Shown piece by piece: positions 24,254 to 33,336 of a DNA stretch of 33,953 bases (position 1 is its first letter; each line of letters begins with the position of its first letter). The DNA is from Paracoccaceae bacterium (GTDB lineage: Bacteria; Pseudomonadota; Alphaproteobacteria; Rhodobacterales; Rhodobacteraceae), in the NCBI GenBank assembly GCA_947476475.1, contig CANJQT010000033.1, positions 1 to 33,953 of the forward strand, given 5' to 3'. The notes under the pieces were generated by a model. It was given only the letters and a program-made list of their open reading frames with translations. It had not been told where the DNA came from and did no database searches. The position numbers and the translations under genes are program-made.

Positions 24254-24946
24254 TCAGACCACCGCGCCGAAGAGCTTGCCGATGATTGCGGTGACAGCCA
24301 TTGCAACGGCCCCCCAGAACGTCACGCGGGCAATACCGCGCCAGACCGAGGCGCCACCGGCCTTGGCGCCGACCGCGCCCAGAACCGCCAGAAAGATCAG
24401 TGACAGCACCGTGACCCACAGGCTGATCGTCGCCTCTGGCACCAGCGCCGCCGTGGAAAGGGGCAGTGCTGCACCTACCGCGAAGGTCAGCGCGCTGGCG
24501 CCTGCCGCGACAAGGGGCCGGGCCTCGGTATGTTCATAGATCCCCAGTTCGTCGCGGACATGTGCCCCAAGGACGTCCTTTTCGTGCAGCGCGGCAGCGA
24601 CTTGCGCCGCCAGTTCTGTCGGCACGCCGCGGCGTTCATAGATGCTGGCAAGTGCGCGCAACTCTTCCGCCGGATCGGCGGCAATCTCGGCCGCTTCGCG
24701 GGTGATGTCGGCCTTTTCGGTATCGGCTTGCGAGCTGACCGAGACATATTCCCCGGCCGCCATCGACAAGGCCCCGGCGGCCAGCCCGGCGATACCGGCG
24801 ATCAGCACTTCGGCCCGGCCAGATGCCGCGGCCACACCGACGATCAGGGATGCTGTCGAGACGATACCGTCATTCGCGCCCAGAACGGCGGCCCGCAGCC
24901 AGCCGACGCGGGCGACATAGTGTTCTTCGCGATGATTGCGTTCCAT
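24254..24946 (-). CDS. VIT1/CCC1 family iron/manganese transporter
   Basis: The 230-residue protein has the VIT layout. The first membrane helices carry GWLRAAVLGANDGIVSTASL and AAGALSMAAGEYVSVSSQAD, the best-known motif of the family. A cytoplasmic helical metal-binding loop follows, with many Glu and His residues (about 75-140). Then come three C-terminal membrane helices ending AVTAIIGKLFGAVV. VIT/CCC1 proteins move Fe2+ or Mn2+ out of the cytoplasm. No N-terminal ferritin-like domain is present. The start is ATG 24946. The gene converges with the Bax-inhibitor-like gene and lies downstream of rpmG, separated by a terminator. Confidence 0.92.
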   Translation of the reverse strand: MERNHREEHYVARVGWLRAAVLGANDGIVSTASLIVGVAAASGRAEVLIAGIAGLAAGALSMAAGEYVSVSSQADTEKADITREAAEIAADPAEELRALASIYERRGVPTELAAQVAAALHEKDVLGAHVRDELGIYEHTEARPLVAAGASALTFAVGAALPLSTAALVPEATISLWVTVLSLIFLAVLGAVGAKAGGASVWRGIARVTFWGAVAMAVTAIIGKLFGAVV

Positions 24947-24966
24947 GCGACACCTATTGAAAACGG

Positions 24967-24990
24967 AAAAACCGCGCCCAAGGGGCGCGG
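24967..24990 (-). terminator. Rho-independent terminator of rpmG
   Basis: On the minus strand CCGCGCCC, a 3-base loop and GGGCGCGG are followed by TTTTT (plus-strand stem at 24972-24979 and 24983-24990, A-run at 24967-24971). It lies between the rpmG stop (25019) and the VIT start (24946). Confidence 0.85.
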
Positions 24991-25018
24991 CTTTCGCGGT
25001 ATCGTCAAGAGGTAGATC

Positions 25019-25186
25019 TTACTTGATCTTGCCTTCTTTGTATTCCACATGTTCCCGCTTTACGGGGTCGTACTTTTTCATCACCATCTTTTCGGTCATG
25101 GTGCGGGCATTCTTCTTGGTCACATAGAAGTGCCCGGTGCCCGCCGTCGAGTTCAGACGGATCTTGATCGTCGCCGGCTTCGCCAT
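25019..25186 (-). CDS. rpmG: 50S ribosomal protein L33
   Basis: Reading the minus strand from ATG 25186 gives a 55-residue basic protein that begins [20 protein letters not shown] and continues [20 protein letters not shown] to a TAA at 25019. This is the L33 family, of the type without the four zinc-binding cysteines. L33 is a small 50S subunit protein near the E site. GGAGAG lies five bases before the start. The 3' terminator and isolated position suggest it is its own transcription unit. It is full length. Confidence 0.95.
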   Translation of the reverse strand: MAKPATIKIRLNSTAGTGHFYVTKKNARTMTEKMVMKKYDPVKREHVEYKEGKIK

Positions 25187-25418
25187 AGTCGCTCTCCACT
25201 AGTCAGGCGACTGTATCGCCCGTGAAATTCCTTGAAGCCCGCCTTTTACGGAGGAACGCAGCAGAGTCAACAGCCAAACGTGCGCAAACGGCAGGATTAG
25301 CCCAAGCCTTGCGTGACGGCCTCTGGTAAGGTGGCACAATGTATCCCGCACAATATTGGATTGGCCCTTGCCGGTGGGCTGCGCTAGGCAGCAGCAGCAA
25401 TCAAAAGGCGACCCGAAC

Positions 25419-26330
25419 TTGACCGGCCACCCATCAGCACCAAAAAACGAAGACAGCCTGCGCGGTTTTGGCTTTGCGCTCAGTGCCTATCTTCTGTGGG
25501 GTTTCTTGCCGATCTACATGAAAGCAATGGCCAATATCCCACCAACCGAGGTGATTGCCCACCGCATCTTGTGGTCGCTGCCGATTGCCGGTCTGGTGCT
25601 GTTGATTCAGGGGCGCACGGCGGACCTGAGGGTGGCGCTTCGCTCGCCTTCGATGTTGCGCATGGCCGGATTGACGGCGGCGCTGATCACGGTGAACTGG
25701 GGCATCTACGTCTGGGCGATCGTCAAGGGGCATACGCTGGATGCAGCACTTGGCTATTATATCAACCCCCTTTTCTCGGTCTTTCTTGGGCGGATCTTGC
25801 TGAAGGAACGGATGAGCCCCGCACAATGGGCGGCGATCGGGCTGGCCCTGCTGGCCGTTGCGGTTCTGACCTGGGAGGCGGGTCGCTTGCCGCTGGTGTC
25901 GCTGGGCCTGATGATCACCTGGGGCTTTTACGCCTATCTGCGCAAGACCCTGCCCATTGGCCCCAATCAGGGTTTCACGCTTGAAGTGCTGATCCTGTTT
26001 CTGCCGGCACTGGCCTATGCCGGCTGGTTGCAGATAAGCGGGCAAAGCCACTTTGCCATGGGCAGCGCGCGCGACACATGGTTGCTTTTCGGCTGCGGGC
26101 TGGTGACCGCCGGGCCGTTGATGATTTATGCCAACGGTGCCAAGCTGCTGCGGCTTTCGACGATCGGGATCATGCAGTATATCGCACCGACGATCATCTT
26201 TCTGACCGCGGTCTTCGTGTTTGGCGAACCGTTCGGCAGGGCGCGGATGATTGCCTTCCCGCTGATCTGGCTGGCGCTGATCCTTTATACCGGCGCCTTG
26301 ATCCGGCGGGTGCGGGCGGTCGAGAAATAG
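25419..26330 (+). CDS. rarD: RarD-type EamA family transporter
   Basis: The protein has ten predicted membrane helices in two EamA repeats. The N-terminus GFGFALSAYLLWGFLPIYMK and the segments ALGYYINPLFSVFLGRILLK and STIGIMQYIAPTIIFLTAVF are the RarD pattern. There is no ATG near the expected start. TTG at 25419 gives 303 residues, close to the family's usual 296, while an earlier TTG at 25356 would add an unlikely 21 residues. An AAGG lies about 10 bases before 25419. RarD-like proteins are drug/metabolite exporters of uncertain substrate. The stop directly abuts the stop of the convergent oxidase gene, with no base between. Confidence 0.88.
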   Translation: MTGHPSAPKNEDSLRGFGFALSAYLLWGFLPIYMKAMANIPPTEVIAHRILWSLPIAGLVLLIQGRTADLRVALRSPSMLRMAGLTAALITVNWGIYVWAIVKGHTLDAALGYYINPLFSVFLGRILLKERMSPAQWAAIGLALLAVAVLTWEAGRLPLVSLGLMITWGFYAYLRKTLPIGPNQGFTLEVLILFLPALAYAGWLQISGQSHFAMGSARDTWLLFGCGLVTAGPLMIYANGAKLLRLSTIGIMQYIAPTIIFLTAVFVFGEPFGRARMIAFPLIWLALILYTGALIRRVRAVEK

Positions 26331-27407
26331 TCAGGCGAAGCGCGCTGGGCGAAAGGGTGCAAGGGCCGAGTCGGCCACCCCTGTCAGAATCTCTGTCGCC
26401 GCCAGACGCCCGACGAGGGCCGCGAGCGTCGCGCCGGAATGCAGGGTGACGATATAAAGCCCGGCCATGGTGGTCGGACCCACGGCTGGCAAACCGTCAG
26501 CCGGAACCGGGCGCCAGGCCTGAAGCACGCGATCGGCGCGCAAGTTAGTGGCGGGCAGCAACGCACCCAGACGCGCCAGCGCCTGCCCGGCCAGCCGGTC
26601 GGGCGTTTCCGAAATCACTTCGGCCGTGTCGGTCTGGTGGGCGGCGCTGGCCGGCGCAAGGATGTGTCCCTGCGGCGTCTGGCGCAGTTCCTGTCCCGGT
26701 GAGGCTAGGATGTGGTGAAGAAGCGGCGGGCAAGGCAGGGTGCGCACCAGAACGCCGGGCCGATCCAGCATGGGCAGTGTCACCCCTACCCCGGCCGCCA
26801 ACCCGGAAGTCGCAGTTCCGGTCGCCAGAACCACCTGATCGGCGGCGACGGGCCCTGCAGGCGTATCGACGCCCGTTATCCTGCCCCCGACGCACCGAAA
26901 ACCGGTGACCGCAACCCCTGTCCACAGGACCGCGCCGTGGGCAGCCGCGGCGGACAGAAGCCGTTCGGTTGCCACCACCAGATCGACAGCCCCTTCGGAG
27001 GTAAACAGAAGGCTTTGTTCAGGCGGGCAGGCAACTGCGGGTTCAAGCACCGCGAATTCGCCGCGCGACACCCGACGACAAGGGTAGCCCAGTGCCAGAA
27101 GTTCGGCTTCCTTGCGGTCGAACGCGGCGCCTTCTTCCTCCCACCACAAGCAGCCCGGCCAGTGAAGGCCAAGGTCGCCCAGTTCGCGGCCAAGTGCCTG
27201 CCAGGCTGCGATGCCGGCATGACGCAGGTGAAAGTGGGTTTCGTCGAGATAGAAGCTGGCATTGATCCAGCCAAAGGAGCGGCCTGAGGCCGCCGAAGCC
27301 GGTGTCTGCGCTTCGATGAGCGTGACCTGTGCGCCGCCCTGTGCCAGATGATAGGCCAACACCGCCCCGTTGATCCCGGCACCAACGACAATGATGTGCG
27401 GCTTCAT
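26331..27407 (-). CDS. FAD-dependent oxidoreductase of the DAO family (D-amino-acid dehydrogenase-like)
   Basis: The 358-residue protein has the Rossmann FAD motif [19 protein letters not shown] (7-25) followed by [11 protein letters not shown], and the C-terminal [20 protein letters not shown] (about 295-314) and [14 protein letters not shown] segments typical of DadA/glycine-oxidase-like enzymes. Such enzymes oxidise the C-N bond of amino acids and pass electrons to oxygen or quinones. Its ATG overlaps the anmK stop as ATGA, so the two are co-translated. Given anmK's role in cell-wall recycling, I infer an amino-acid substrate such as D-Ala or D-Glu freed from peptidoglycan, but this is not proven. 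Confidence 0.88.
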   Translation of the reverse strand: MKPHIIVVGAGINGAVLAYHLAQGGAQVTLIEAQTPASAASGRSFGWINASFYLDETHFHLRHAGIAAWQALGRELGDLGLHWPGCLWWEEEGAAFDRKEAELLALGYPCRRVSRGEFAVLEPAVACPPEQSLLFTSEGAVDLVVATERLLSAAAAHGAVLWTGVAVTGFRCVGGRITGVDTPAGPVAADQVVLATGTATSGLAAGVGVTLPMLDRPGVLVRTLPCPPLLHHILASPGQELRQTPQGHILAPASAAHQTDTAEVISETPDRLAGQALARLGALLPATNLRADRVLQAWRPVPADGLPAVGPTTMAGLYIVTLHSGATLAALVGRLAATEILTGVADSALAPFRPARFA

Positions 27408-28510
27408 TGGTCATCTCCGGGATAGCTGATGTTGCCGCCGCCCACCGCCGCCGCCACCCCGGTTGTCGAGGGGCATGAGGTGGGCAGACCGCGCAGCACC
27501 CGCACGGCCAGATAGGCGAAAGCCTGGGCTTCCAGCATGTCGCCGTCCAGCCCCACGCTTTCTACGGGCAGCACCGGACAGGGCAGGCTTTCGGCCAGCA
27601 TATGCATCAACGTTTGGTTGTGCCGCCCGCCGCCCGTCACCAGGATTTGTGCGGGGGCAGACGGGAAATGTTCGGCCCCGCGTGCAACCGAAGCTGCACA
27701 GGCGGCGGTCAGGGTGGCGGCGGCATCGGCGTCATCCAAGGGCTGCACATCGGCCAGGAGTCCATGAAAATCGTTCCGGTCCAGCGATTTGGGCGGCATT
27801 TTCAGGAAAAAGCGGTGAGACAGGAACCGGTCTAGAATGGCCTGATCCACCTGCCCTTTCGCGGCCAATGCCCCGCCATGATCCTGCGCCAGCCCACGCC
27901 GCGCAAGCATCAGGTCGTTGATCGGCGCATTGGCGGGGCCAGTGTCGAAGGCAAGGCAGGCCCCCGGGGCCTCGGGTGCGGTGATGTCGGGATCAACCCA
28001 CGTCAGATTACCTACCCCGCCAAGATTGAGAAACACCAGCGGCTGATCCGCGCTGATCCAGCGTGCGCAGGCATGATGAAAGAAAGGCGCCAGTGGCGCG
28101 CCCTGCCCGCCCAGCCGCACGTCGGCTGATCTGAAATCCCACACGATTGGCAGCCCCAGAGCCGCCGCAAGCACCGCGCCGTCGCCTGCCTGATGGGTGC
28201 CGCGTCCGCCCGGATCGTGGGCCAGCGTCTGGCCATGGAACCCCACCAGATCGGCACCGTCAAACCCGGTTAACAGGGCGGCATGGGCGGTTTCCACCAC
28301 CTCTGCCGCTTCATCCACCCCCGCTTCGCCCGGCCAGCGCCCGAAGGCTGCGCGGATCGTGGCGCGCTCTGCTTCGCTGTAGGGGCGGTAGGCGCTGGGT
28401 CCGAAGGCGAAGATCCGTTTGCCGTCTGTCTCGACAAACGCGGCATCGACCCCGTCAAGCGAGGTGCCGGACATGGTTCCTAGTACCCGCAGAGTGCCCG
28501 CCTTCAACAT
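27404..28510 (-). CDS. anmK: Anhydro-N-acetylmuramic acid kinase
   Basis: The start is ATG 28510 (MLKAGTL), just after a GGGGAAGGG-type site. The 368-residue length matches the usual 369. The N-terminus has the kinase signature [15 protein letters not shown] (11-25). Later segments are [43 protein letters not shown] and [13 protein letters not shown], all AnmK family landmarks of the ASKHA fold. It phosphorylates and opens 1,6-anhydro-MurNAc to MurNAc-6-phosphate during cell-wall recycling. Its stop overlaps the next gene's start. It is divergent from tyrS, 64 bases away, with no clear promoter in view. Confidence 0.95.
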   Translation of the reverse strand: MLKAGTLRVLGTMSGTSLDGVDAAFVETDGKRIFAFGPSAYRPYSEAERATIRAAFGRWPGEAGVDEAAEVVETAHAALLTGFDGADLVGFHGQTLAHDPGGRGTHQAGDGAVLAAALGLPIVWDFRSADVRLGGQGAPLAPFFHHACARWISADQPLVFLNLGGVGNLTWVDPDITAPEAPGACLAFDTGPANAPINDLMLARRGLAQDHGGALAAKGQVDQAILDRFLSHRFFLKMPPKSLDRNDFHGLLADVQPLDDADAAATLTAACAASVARGAEHFPSAPAQILVTGGGRHNQTLMHMLAESLPCPVLPVESVGLDGDMLEAQAFAYLAVRVLRGLPTSCPSTTGVAAAVGGGNISYPGDDQ

Positions 28511-28574
28511 GCCCTTCCCCTTGGCCGTCCGGGTGGCTATACCCCGGTTCTGCAACAGAATGGACGATCTGCCG

Positions 28575-29825
28575 ATGACCTACCACCCGAAATCCGATTT
28601 CATGCGTGTGATGATGGAACGCGGCTATATGGCCGACTGCACCGATTATCAGGGGCTGGACGAGGCTTTGGTCAAGGGGATCGTGCCCGCCTATATCGGT
28701 TTTGATGCTACAGCGAAGTCGCTGCATGTCGGATCGCTGATCCAGATCATGATGTTGCGCTGGCTGCAAAAGACCGGGCACAAGCCGATCGTCCTGATGG
28801 GGGGTGGCACCACCAAGGTTGGCGATCCCTCGTTCCGGGCCGAGGAACGCCCGCTGCTGACGCCGGCGCAGATCGACGACAATATTGCCGGGATCAAGCA
28901 GGTCTTCACCAGCTATGTGACGTTCGGTGACCAGCCGGGTGATGCGGTCATGGTCAATAATGCCGAATGGCTGGATGCGCTGAATTACCTTGATTTCCTG
29001 CGCGACATCGGGCGGCATTTTTCGGTCAACCGGATGCTGTCGTTTGAATCGGTGAAGTCGCGGCTGGACCGGGAACAGAGTCTTTCGTTCCTTGAATTCA
29101 ACTACATGATCCTTCAGGCCTATGATTTTCTGGAGCTTTACCGCCGTTATGGCTGTCTGTTGCAGATGGGCGGATCGGATCAATGGGGCAATATCGTCAA
29201 CGGTATCGACCTGACGCGGCGGGTGCTGGATGGGGAAATCTTTGGCCTGACCTCGCCGCTTCTGACCACGTCGGACGGCAAGAAGATGGGCAAAAGCCTG
29301 TCGGGTGCTGTCTGGCTGAACCCCGACATGCTGAGCCCATACGAATTCTGGCAGTTCTGGCGCAATACCACCGATGCCGATGTGGGACGTTTCCTGAAGC
29401 TTTACACTGAGCTGCCGGTGGAGGAGTGCAACCGTCTTGGTGCCCTTCAGGGGTCTGAGATCAATGAGGCCAAGGTCATTCTGGCCAATGAGGTGACTGC
29501 CCTTGCCCATGGCCGCCTTGCGGCCGAGGCGGCCGAGGCTACCGCGCGCGAAGTGTTTGAGCGGGGCGGCGTTGGCGACGATCTGCCGACGCTGAAGGTC
29601 ACGGCTTCGGAACTGGCCGAGGGGATGGGGATTGTGCAGCTGTTCGTGCGCACTGGGCTGGCCGCTTCGGGCAAGGATGCCAAGCGACTGATCCAGGAAG
29701 GTGGCGCGCGGATGAATGACGAACCGGTCACCGACACGGGCCTGCGCATCGGGGCCAGCCAACTGGTGGAACCGCTGAAACTGACTGCCGGCAAGAAACG
29801 CCATGCGCTGGTGGTGCTGGACTGA
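28575..29825 (+). CDS. tyrS: Tyrosyl-tRNA synthetase
   Basis: The start is ATG 28575 (MTYHPKSDF), the usual beginning in this lineage. ATG 28560 is an in-frame alternative. The 416-residue protein is a class Ic synthetase with the HIGH-type motif HVGS (51-54), the KMSKS-type motif KMGKS (237-241) and a C-terminal S4 RNA-binding domain (about 350-416, [17 protein letters not shown]). [11 protein letters not shown] is also conserved. It charges tRNA-Tyr with tyrosine. It is divergent from anmK and converges with a cyclophilin gene. A hairpin lies between the two stops. Confidence 0.97.
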   Translation: MTYHPKSDFMRVMMERGYMADCTDYQGLDEALVKGIVPAYIGFDATAKSLHVGSLIQIMMLRWLQKTGHKPIVLMGGGTTKVGDPSFRAEERPLLTPAQIDDNIAGIKQVFTSYVTFGDQPGDAVMVNNAEWLDALNYLDFLRDIGRHFSVNRMLSFESVKSRLDREQSLSFLEFNYMILQAYDFLELYRRYGCLLQMGGSDQWGNIVNGIDLTRRVLDGEIFGLTSPLLTTSDGKKMGKSLSGAVWLNPDMLSPYEFWQFWRNTTDADVGRFLKLYTELPVEECNRLGALQGSEINEAKVILANEVTALAHGRLAAEAAEATAREVFERGGVGDDLPTLKVTASELAEGMGIVQLFVRTGLAASGKDAKRLIQEGGARMNDEPVTDTGLRIGASQLVEPLKLTAGKKRHALVVLD

Positions 29826-29860
29826 TCGCGCGCAGCCTGAACCAGACATGAACCAGAGTT

Positions 29861-29888
29861 GAAACGGGGGGCCGCAGCCCCACGTTTC
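29861..29888 (+). terminator. Hairpin between convergent tyrS and cyclophilin genes
   Basis: GAAACGGGGGG (29861-29871) pairs with CCCCACGTTTC (29878-29888) with one mismatch, around a 6-base loop. The 3' arm and following bases (GTTTCTTAT) give a modest T-rich tail on the plus strand. It starts 35 bases after the tyrS stop and ends at the cyclophilin stop, so it could serve both. Confidence 0.6.
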
Positions 29889-30503
29889 TTATGGGGCGAC
29901 CGCGACTGCGGTCATCAGGTCCGGGTCTTCGACCACACCGTTCAGATCGGCGTTTCCGCGCTTGATCTTGTCCACGACCTCCATCCCTTCGACGACATGG
30001 CCGACGACTGTGTATTCGCCGTTCAGGAACTCTCCGGCAGCAAACATGATGAAGAACTGTGAATTGGCGCTGTCAGGATCGCTCGAGCGGGCCATGCCCA
30101 CAACGCCGCGCAGGAATGGCTTTTCGGAAAACTCTGCCGGGATGTTCGGCAGGTCGGACGCGCCCTGACCGGCGCGCGACAGATCATCGCCCATCTTGCC
30201 ATACTGGACATCGCCGGTCTGGGCCATGAAGCCATCGATCACCCGGTGAAAGACCACATTGTTATAGGCCCCGGAGTTGGCCAGGCTGACAATCTGCGCG
30301 ACGTGCTTGGGTGCCACGTCGGGAAAAAGGTCTATGACAATCTTGCCATCGGCCTCGCCCGCCACGTCGATCACCAGATTGGGGCCAGGGCCGTCATCCG
30401 AAGCCATCGCGCCACCGGTTGACTGGGTGTAGATGAAAAACGCCAACCCGATCGCCCCCAGAGCCGCCAAACCCCCTGTGACAATGGCTTGATTCTCAGA
30501 CAT
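29889..30503 (-). CDS. Membrane-anchored or exported cyclophilin-type peptidyl-prolyl isomerase
   Basis: The start is ATG 30503. The frame's earlier opening codon is TTG and lies inside the upstream gene. The 204-residue protein has an N-terminal hydrophobic segment at about 8-28 (VTGGLAALGAIGLAFFIYTQ), so it is probably anchored with the enzyme on the periplasmic side. The cyclophilin domain follows with FHRVIDGFMAQTGD (catalytic Arg), SANSQFFIMF and GEYTVVGHVVEGMEVVDKI. It speeds cis-trans isomerisation of Xaa-Pro bonds. The start overlaps the upstream cyclophilin's stop by 8 bases. The two are paralogues and probably a tandem duplication. Confidence 0.9.
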   Translation of the reverse strand: MSENQAIVTGGLAALGAIGLAFFIYTQSTGGAMASDDGPGPNLVIDVAGEADGKIVIDLFPDVAPKHVAQIVSLANSGAYNNVVFHRVIDGFMAQTGDVQYGKMGDDLSRAGQGASDLPNIPAEFSEKPFLRGVVGMARSSDPDSANSQFFIMFAAGEFLNGEYTVVGHVVEGMEVVDKIKRGNADLNGVVEDPDLMTAVAVAP

Positions 30504-31005
30504 CGGCGGCAACCTTGACCGAGATCATGCGGTCGGGGTTCACCGGCGGTTCGCCGCGCTGGATCTTGTCGACATGTTCCATCCCCGACAGGACGCGGCC
30601 ATAAACGGTATACTGGCCGTTCAGGAAGGAATTGTCCTTGAAGTTGATGAAGAACTGGCTGTTGGCCGAATTCGGGTTTTGCGAACGTGCGGCGCCGATG
30701 GTGCCACGGTCGTGCGACAATTTCGAGAATTCCGCCGGAAGGTCCGGCAGATCCGAGCCGCCGGTGCCCGAACGGCGCGGATTGTAGCCCGGCGCTTCCA
30801 TGTTGGCATGTTCCACATCGCCGGTCTGGGCCATGAAGCCGTCGATCACCCGGTGAAAGGCGACGTTGTCGTATTTGCCGGCGCGCGCCAGCACCTTCAT
30901 GCGTTCGGTATGTTTCGGGGCCACGTCCTTGAGCAGTTCGATGACAACTGGGCCATCCTTCAGCGTGATGATGATCGTGTTTTCCGGGTCTTTGATATCG
31001 GCCAT
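30496..31005 (-). CDS. Cytoplasmic cyclophilin-type peptidyl-prolyl isomerase
   Basis: ATG 31005 follows AGGAGG with a five-base gap. The frame open upstream to 31800 runs through the divergent pgk gene and is not part of the protein. The 169-residue product is one cyclophilin domain: YDNVAFHRVIDGFMAQTGDV, SDLPDLPAEFSKL, SANSQFFINFKDNSFLNGQY and MEHVDKIQRGEPP. There is no signal peptide or membrane span, so it is cytoplasmic. It is followed, with an 8-base overlap, by a membrane-anchored paralogue, so both are probably made from one mRNA. It is divergent from pgk. Confidence 0.93.
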   Translation of the reverse strand: MADIKDPENTIIITLKDGPVVIELLKDVAPKHTERMKVLARAGKYDNVAFHRVIDGFMAQTGDVEHANMEAPGYNPRRSGTGGSDLPDLPAEFSKLSHDRGTIGAARSQNPNSANSQFFINFKDNSFLNGQYTVYGRVLSGMEHVDKIQRGEPPVNPDRMISVKVAADV

Positions 31006-31158
31006 GTCTGCCTCCTGAATAGGGTTCGGCGCGGAACCTAGACTTTGACGGCGATCAAGAAAAGGGGCTTCCTTGGCATTGGTTGACCTTGGCCACCGGT
31101 TCGGGCGATGAGAGGCACTGAAACCGAGTGATTTGGACGATTTTGAAAGGATGCGGCG

Positions 31159-32349
31159 ATGAGCTGGAAAACCCTCGATCAGATGGACTTCGCAGGCAAG
31201 GTCGCGCTGGTGCGGGTCGACATCAACGTCCCTGTCGAAGCCGGCCACGTGACGGACGCGACGCGCATCGAAAAAATCGTGCCTACGGTGAAGGCGATTC
31301 TGGCGAAGGGCGGCAAGGTGGTGCTGTTGGCGCACTTCGGTCGTCCGAAGGGTCAGGTGGTGCCGGAAATGAGCCTTCAGGTGACGTTGCCCGCACTGGA
31401 AGGGGCGCTGGGTCTTCCGGTGGCTTTTGCCAGCGACTGCATTGGAGGGCCGGCCAAAAAGGCTGTGGCCGCGTTGGCGGAAGGCGGGGTCTTGCTGTTG
31501 GAAAACACCCGTTTTCACGCCGGCGAGGAAAAGAATGACCCGGCAATGGCGGCGGGGCTTGCGGCCCTTGGTGATATCTATGTGAACGATGCCTTTTCGG
31601 CGGCCCACCGCGCCCATGCCTCGACCGAGGGGATCGCGCGGCTGATGCCCGCTTGCGCCGGGCGGCTGATGGAGGCCGAACTGCAGGCCCTGAACGCGGC
31701 CCTTGGCCAGCCGCAGCGGCCGGTGGTGGCGGTTGTGGGTGGGGCGAAGGTTTCGACGAAGCTTGACCTGCTGGGCAATCTGGTCGCCAAGGTCGATCAT
31801 CTGGTGATCGGTGGCGGCATGGCCAACACCTTTCTTGTGGCCAAGGGCGTTGGGGTCGGCAAGTCACTGGCGGAACGCGATATGGCCGACACCGCCCGCG
31901 CCATTCTGGTGAAAGCCGACGAGGTTGGCTGCAAGATCCATCTGCCGGTCGATCTGGTTGTGGCGCGCGAATTCGCGGCGGGTGCAGCCAATGAAGTGGT
32001 CGCGCAAGGTGCCTGCCCTGACGATGCGATGATTCTGGATGCCGGTCCAGCCACGGTTGCGGCACTGTCGGGCGTCTTTGAGAGCTGCCGCACGCTGATC
32101 TGGAACGGGCCGCTTGGCGCGTTCGAAATCGCCCCGTTTGACGCGGCGACCAATGCCGCAGCCGCCAAAGCGGCGGCGCTGACCCGCGCTGGCAAGCTGG
32201 TTTCGGTGGCAGGCGGCGGCGATACCGTGGCCGCCCTGAACAAATCCGGCGCGGCGGCGGACTTTACCTTCATCTCGACTGCCGGCGGCGCGTTCCTGGA
32301 ATGGATGGAAGGCAAAGAATTGCCCGGTGTTGCCGCACTTATGGCGTAA
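31159..32349 (+). CDS. pgk: Phosphoglycerate kinase
   Basis: The 396-residue protein is a complete PGK. It has the N-domain VRVDINVP and AHFGRPKGQ, then [25 protein letters not shown], the hinge-side [14 protein letters not shown], and the nucleotide-binding NGPLGAFE and [11 protein letters not shown]. It transfers phosphate between 1,3-bisphosphoglycerate and ADP in glycolysis and gluconeogenesis. The ATG at 31159 has an AAAGG eight bases upstream. The SDR and a class I aldolase follow on the same strand, giving a small central-carbon cluster. Together with Edd/Eda, which yields glyceraldehyde-3-phosphate, it is needed downstream of that route. Confidence 0.97.
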   Translation: MSWKTLDQMDFAGKVALVRVDINVPVEAGHVTDATRIEKIVPTVKAILAKGGKVVLLAHFGRPKGQVVPEMSLQVTLPALEGALGLPVAFASDCIGGPAKKAVAALAEGGVLLLENTRFHAGEEKNDPAMAAGLAALGDIYVNDAFSAAHRAHASTEGIARLMPACAGRLMEAELQALNAALGQPQRPVVAVVGGAKVSTKLDLLGNLVAKVDHLVIGGGMANTFLVAKGVGVGKSLAERDMADTARAILVKADEVGCKIHLPVDLVVAREFAAGAANEVVAQGACPDDAMILDAGPATVAALSGVFESCRTLIWNGPLGAFEIAPFDAATNAAAAKAAALTRAGKLVSVAGGGDTVAALNKSGAAADFTFISTAGGAFLEWMEGKELPGVAALMA

Positions 32350-32429
32350 GTTCCTGCCAGGGGTATGCCAAACCTTGTATGGTGGGTGGACCGGCTTACG
32401 TTGGTACCTGATAGGCAAAGGCGGGCGGG

Positions 32430-33218
32430 ATGAGCGGAAAGAGCGGACTGCGTGGCTGGACCCTGATCACCGGAGCTTCCGAAGGGTTGGGACGTGAATT
32501 CGCGATCATTGCCGCAGCCGAGGGGCGCGATCTGATTCTGGCCGCCCGCCAGACCGACAAGATGGAAGCGTTGGCCGAAACCCTGCGGGTGCGCCACAAG
32601 ATCGCCGTCGAGGTGATACCCACCGATCTTGCCGATGAGGCGTCAGTTGAGCTGCTGTGGCGGCGTGCGTCGTCGCGACGGCGGGTGGATATTGTGGTGA
32701 ACAATGCAGGTCTTGGCTATAACGGCCCGTTCGCTGCCGAAGATTTCAGCCGCGAGCAAAGTTCGATCAATGTCAATATCACCGCGCTGACGATTTTGAT
32801 GAAGCGCGCCATCCCGCACATGCAGGCGGCGGGCGGCGGGCGGATCATGAACATCGCCTCGACAGCGGCGTTTATGCCCGGCCCGCGCATGGCCGTCTAT
32901 CACGCGACCAAGTCCTATGTCCTGTCGCTGACCGAATCCGTAGCCGAAGAACTGCGCGGATCGAACGTGACGGTGACGGTGCTTTGCCCGGGGGCCACAG
33001 CCACCAATTTTGCCCGCGATGCGAAGATGGAAGGGATCGCGCTGTTTCGCGCCCTGCCCGTTCCTTCGGCGGAAAGTGTCGCCAAATCAGGCTGGCGCGC
33101 GATGTTGCAGGGCAAAAGGATTCGCGTGACCGGCCTGATGAACAAGATCTTTGCCTTTGCGCCACGTCTTGCGCCACGGTCTTTGACCGCCCGGATCGTG
33201 GCATTGTTTCTGAAGTGA
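32430..33218 (+). CDS. Short-chain dehydrogenase/reductase family protein
   Basis: The 262-residue protein is a classical SDR. It has TGASEGLG (14-21), NNAGLGYNGP (91-100), the catalytic Ser144 (NIAST), and the YxxxK pair Tyr157/Lys161 in YHATKSYVLSL. The long basic C-terminal segment (residues about 220-262) is hydrophobic in places and may associate with the membrane, as in the DltE/YqjQ-like SDRs. The substrate is unknown. It lies 80 bases after pgk and 118 before the aldolase gene, and is on the same strand. A shared transcript is possible. Confidence 0.88.
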   Translation: MSGKSGLRGWTLITGASEGLGREFAIIAAAEGRDLILAARQTDKMEALAETLRVRHKIAVEVIPTDLADEASVELLWRRASSRRRVDIVVNNAGLGYNGPFAAEDFSREQSSINVNITALTILMKRAIPHMQAAGGGRIMNIASTAAFMPGPRMAVYHATKSYVLSLTESVAEELRGSNVTVTVLCPGATATNFARDAKMEGIALFRALPVPSAESVAKSGWRAMLQGKRIRVTGLMNKIFAFAPRLAPRSLTARIVALFLK

Positions 33219-33336
33219 ACGCTGGGTCGAGGCGTTAGCGCCACCATGTTTGCATTGACGGGACCGCTGTCCTAAAAGCCCGCTTATCGGCCAGTCGCTG
33301 GCCATTCCCTTTAAGATCATCGCGGTGGAGCAAGAG

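Noticed and set aside
25187-25418. A tRNA or sigma-54 promoter upstream of rarD
   Set aside because: No cloverleaf arms could be paired, and the TGGCAC word is not followed by TTGC at sigma-54 spacing.
30496-31800. A 434-codon minus-strand frame that would extend the cyclophilin upstream
   Set aside because: The extension runs opposite pgk. A strong AGGAGG site at the internal ATG 31005 marks the true start.
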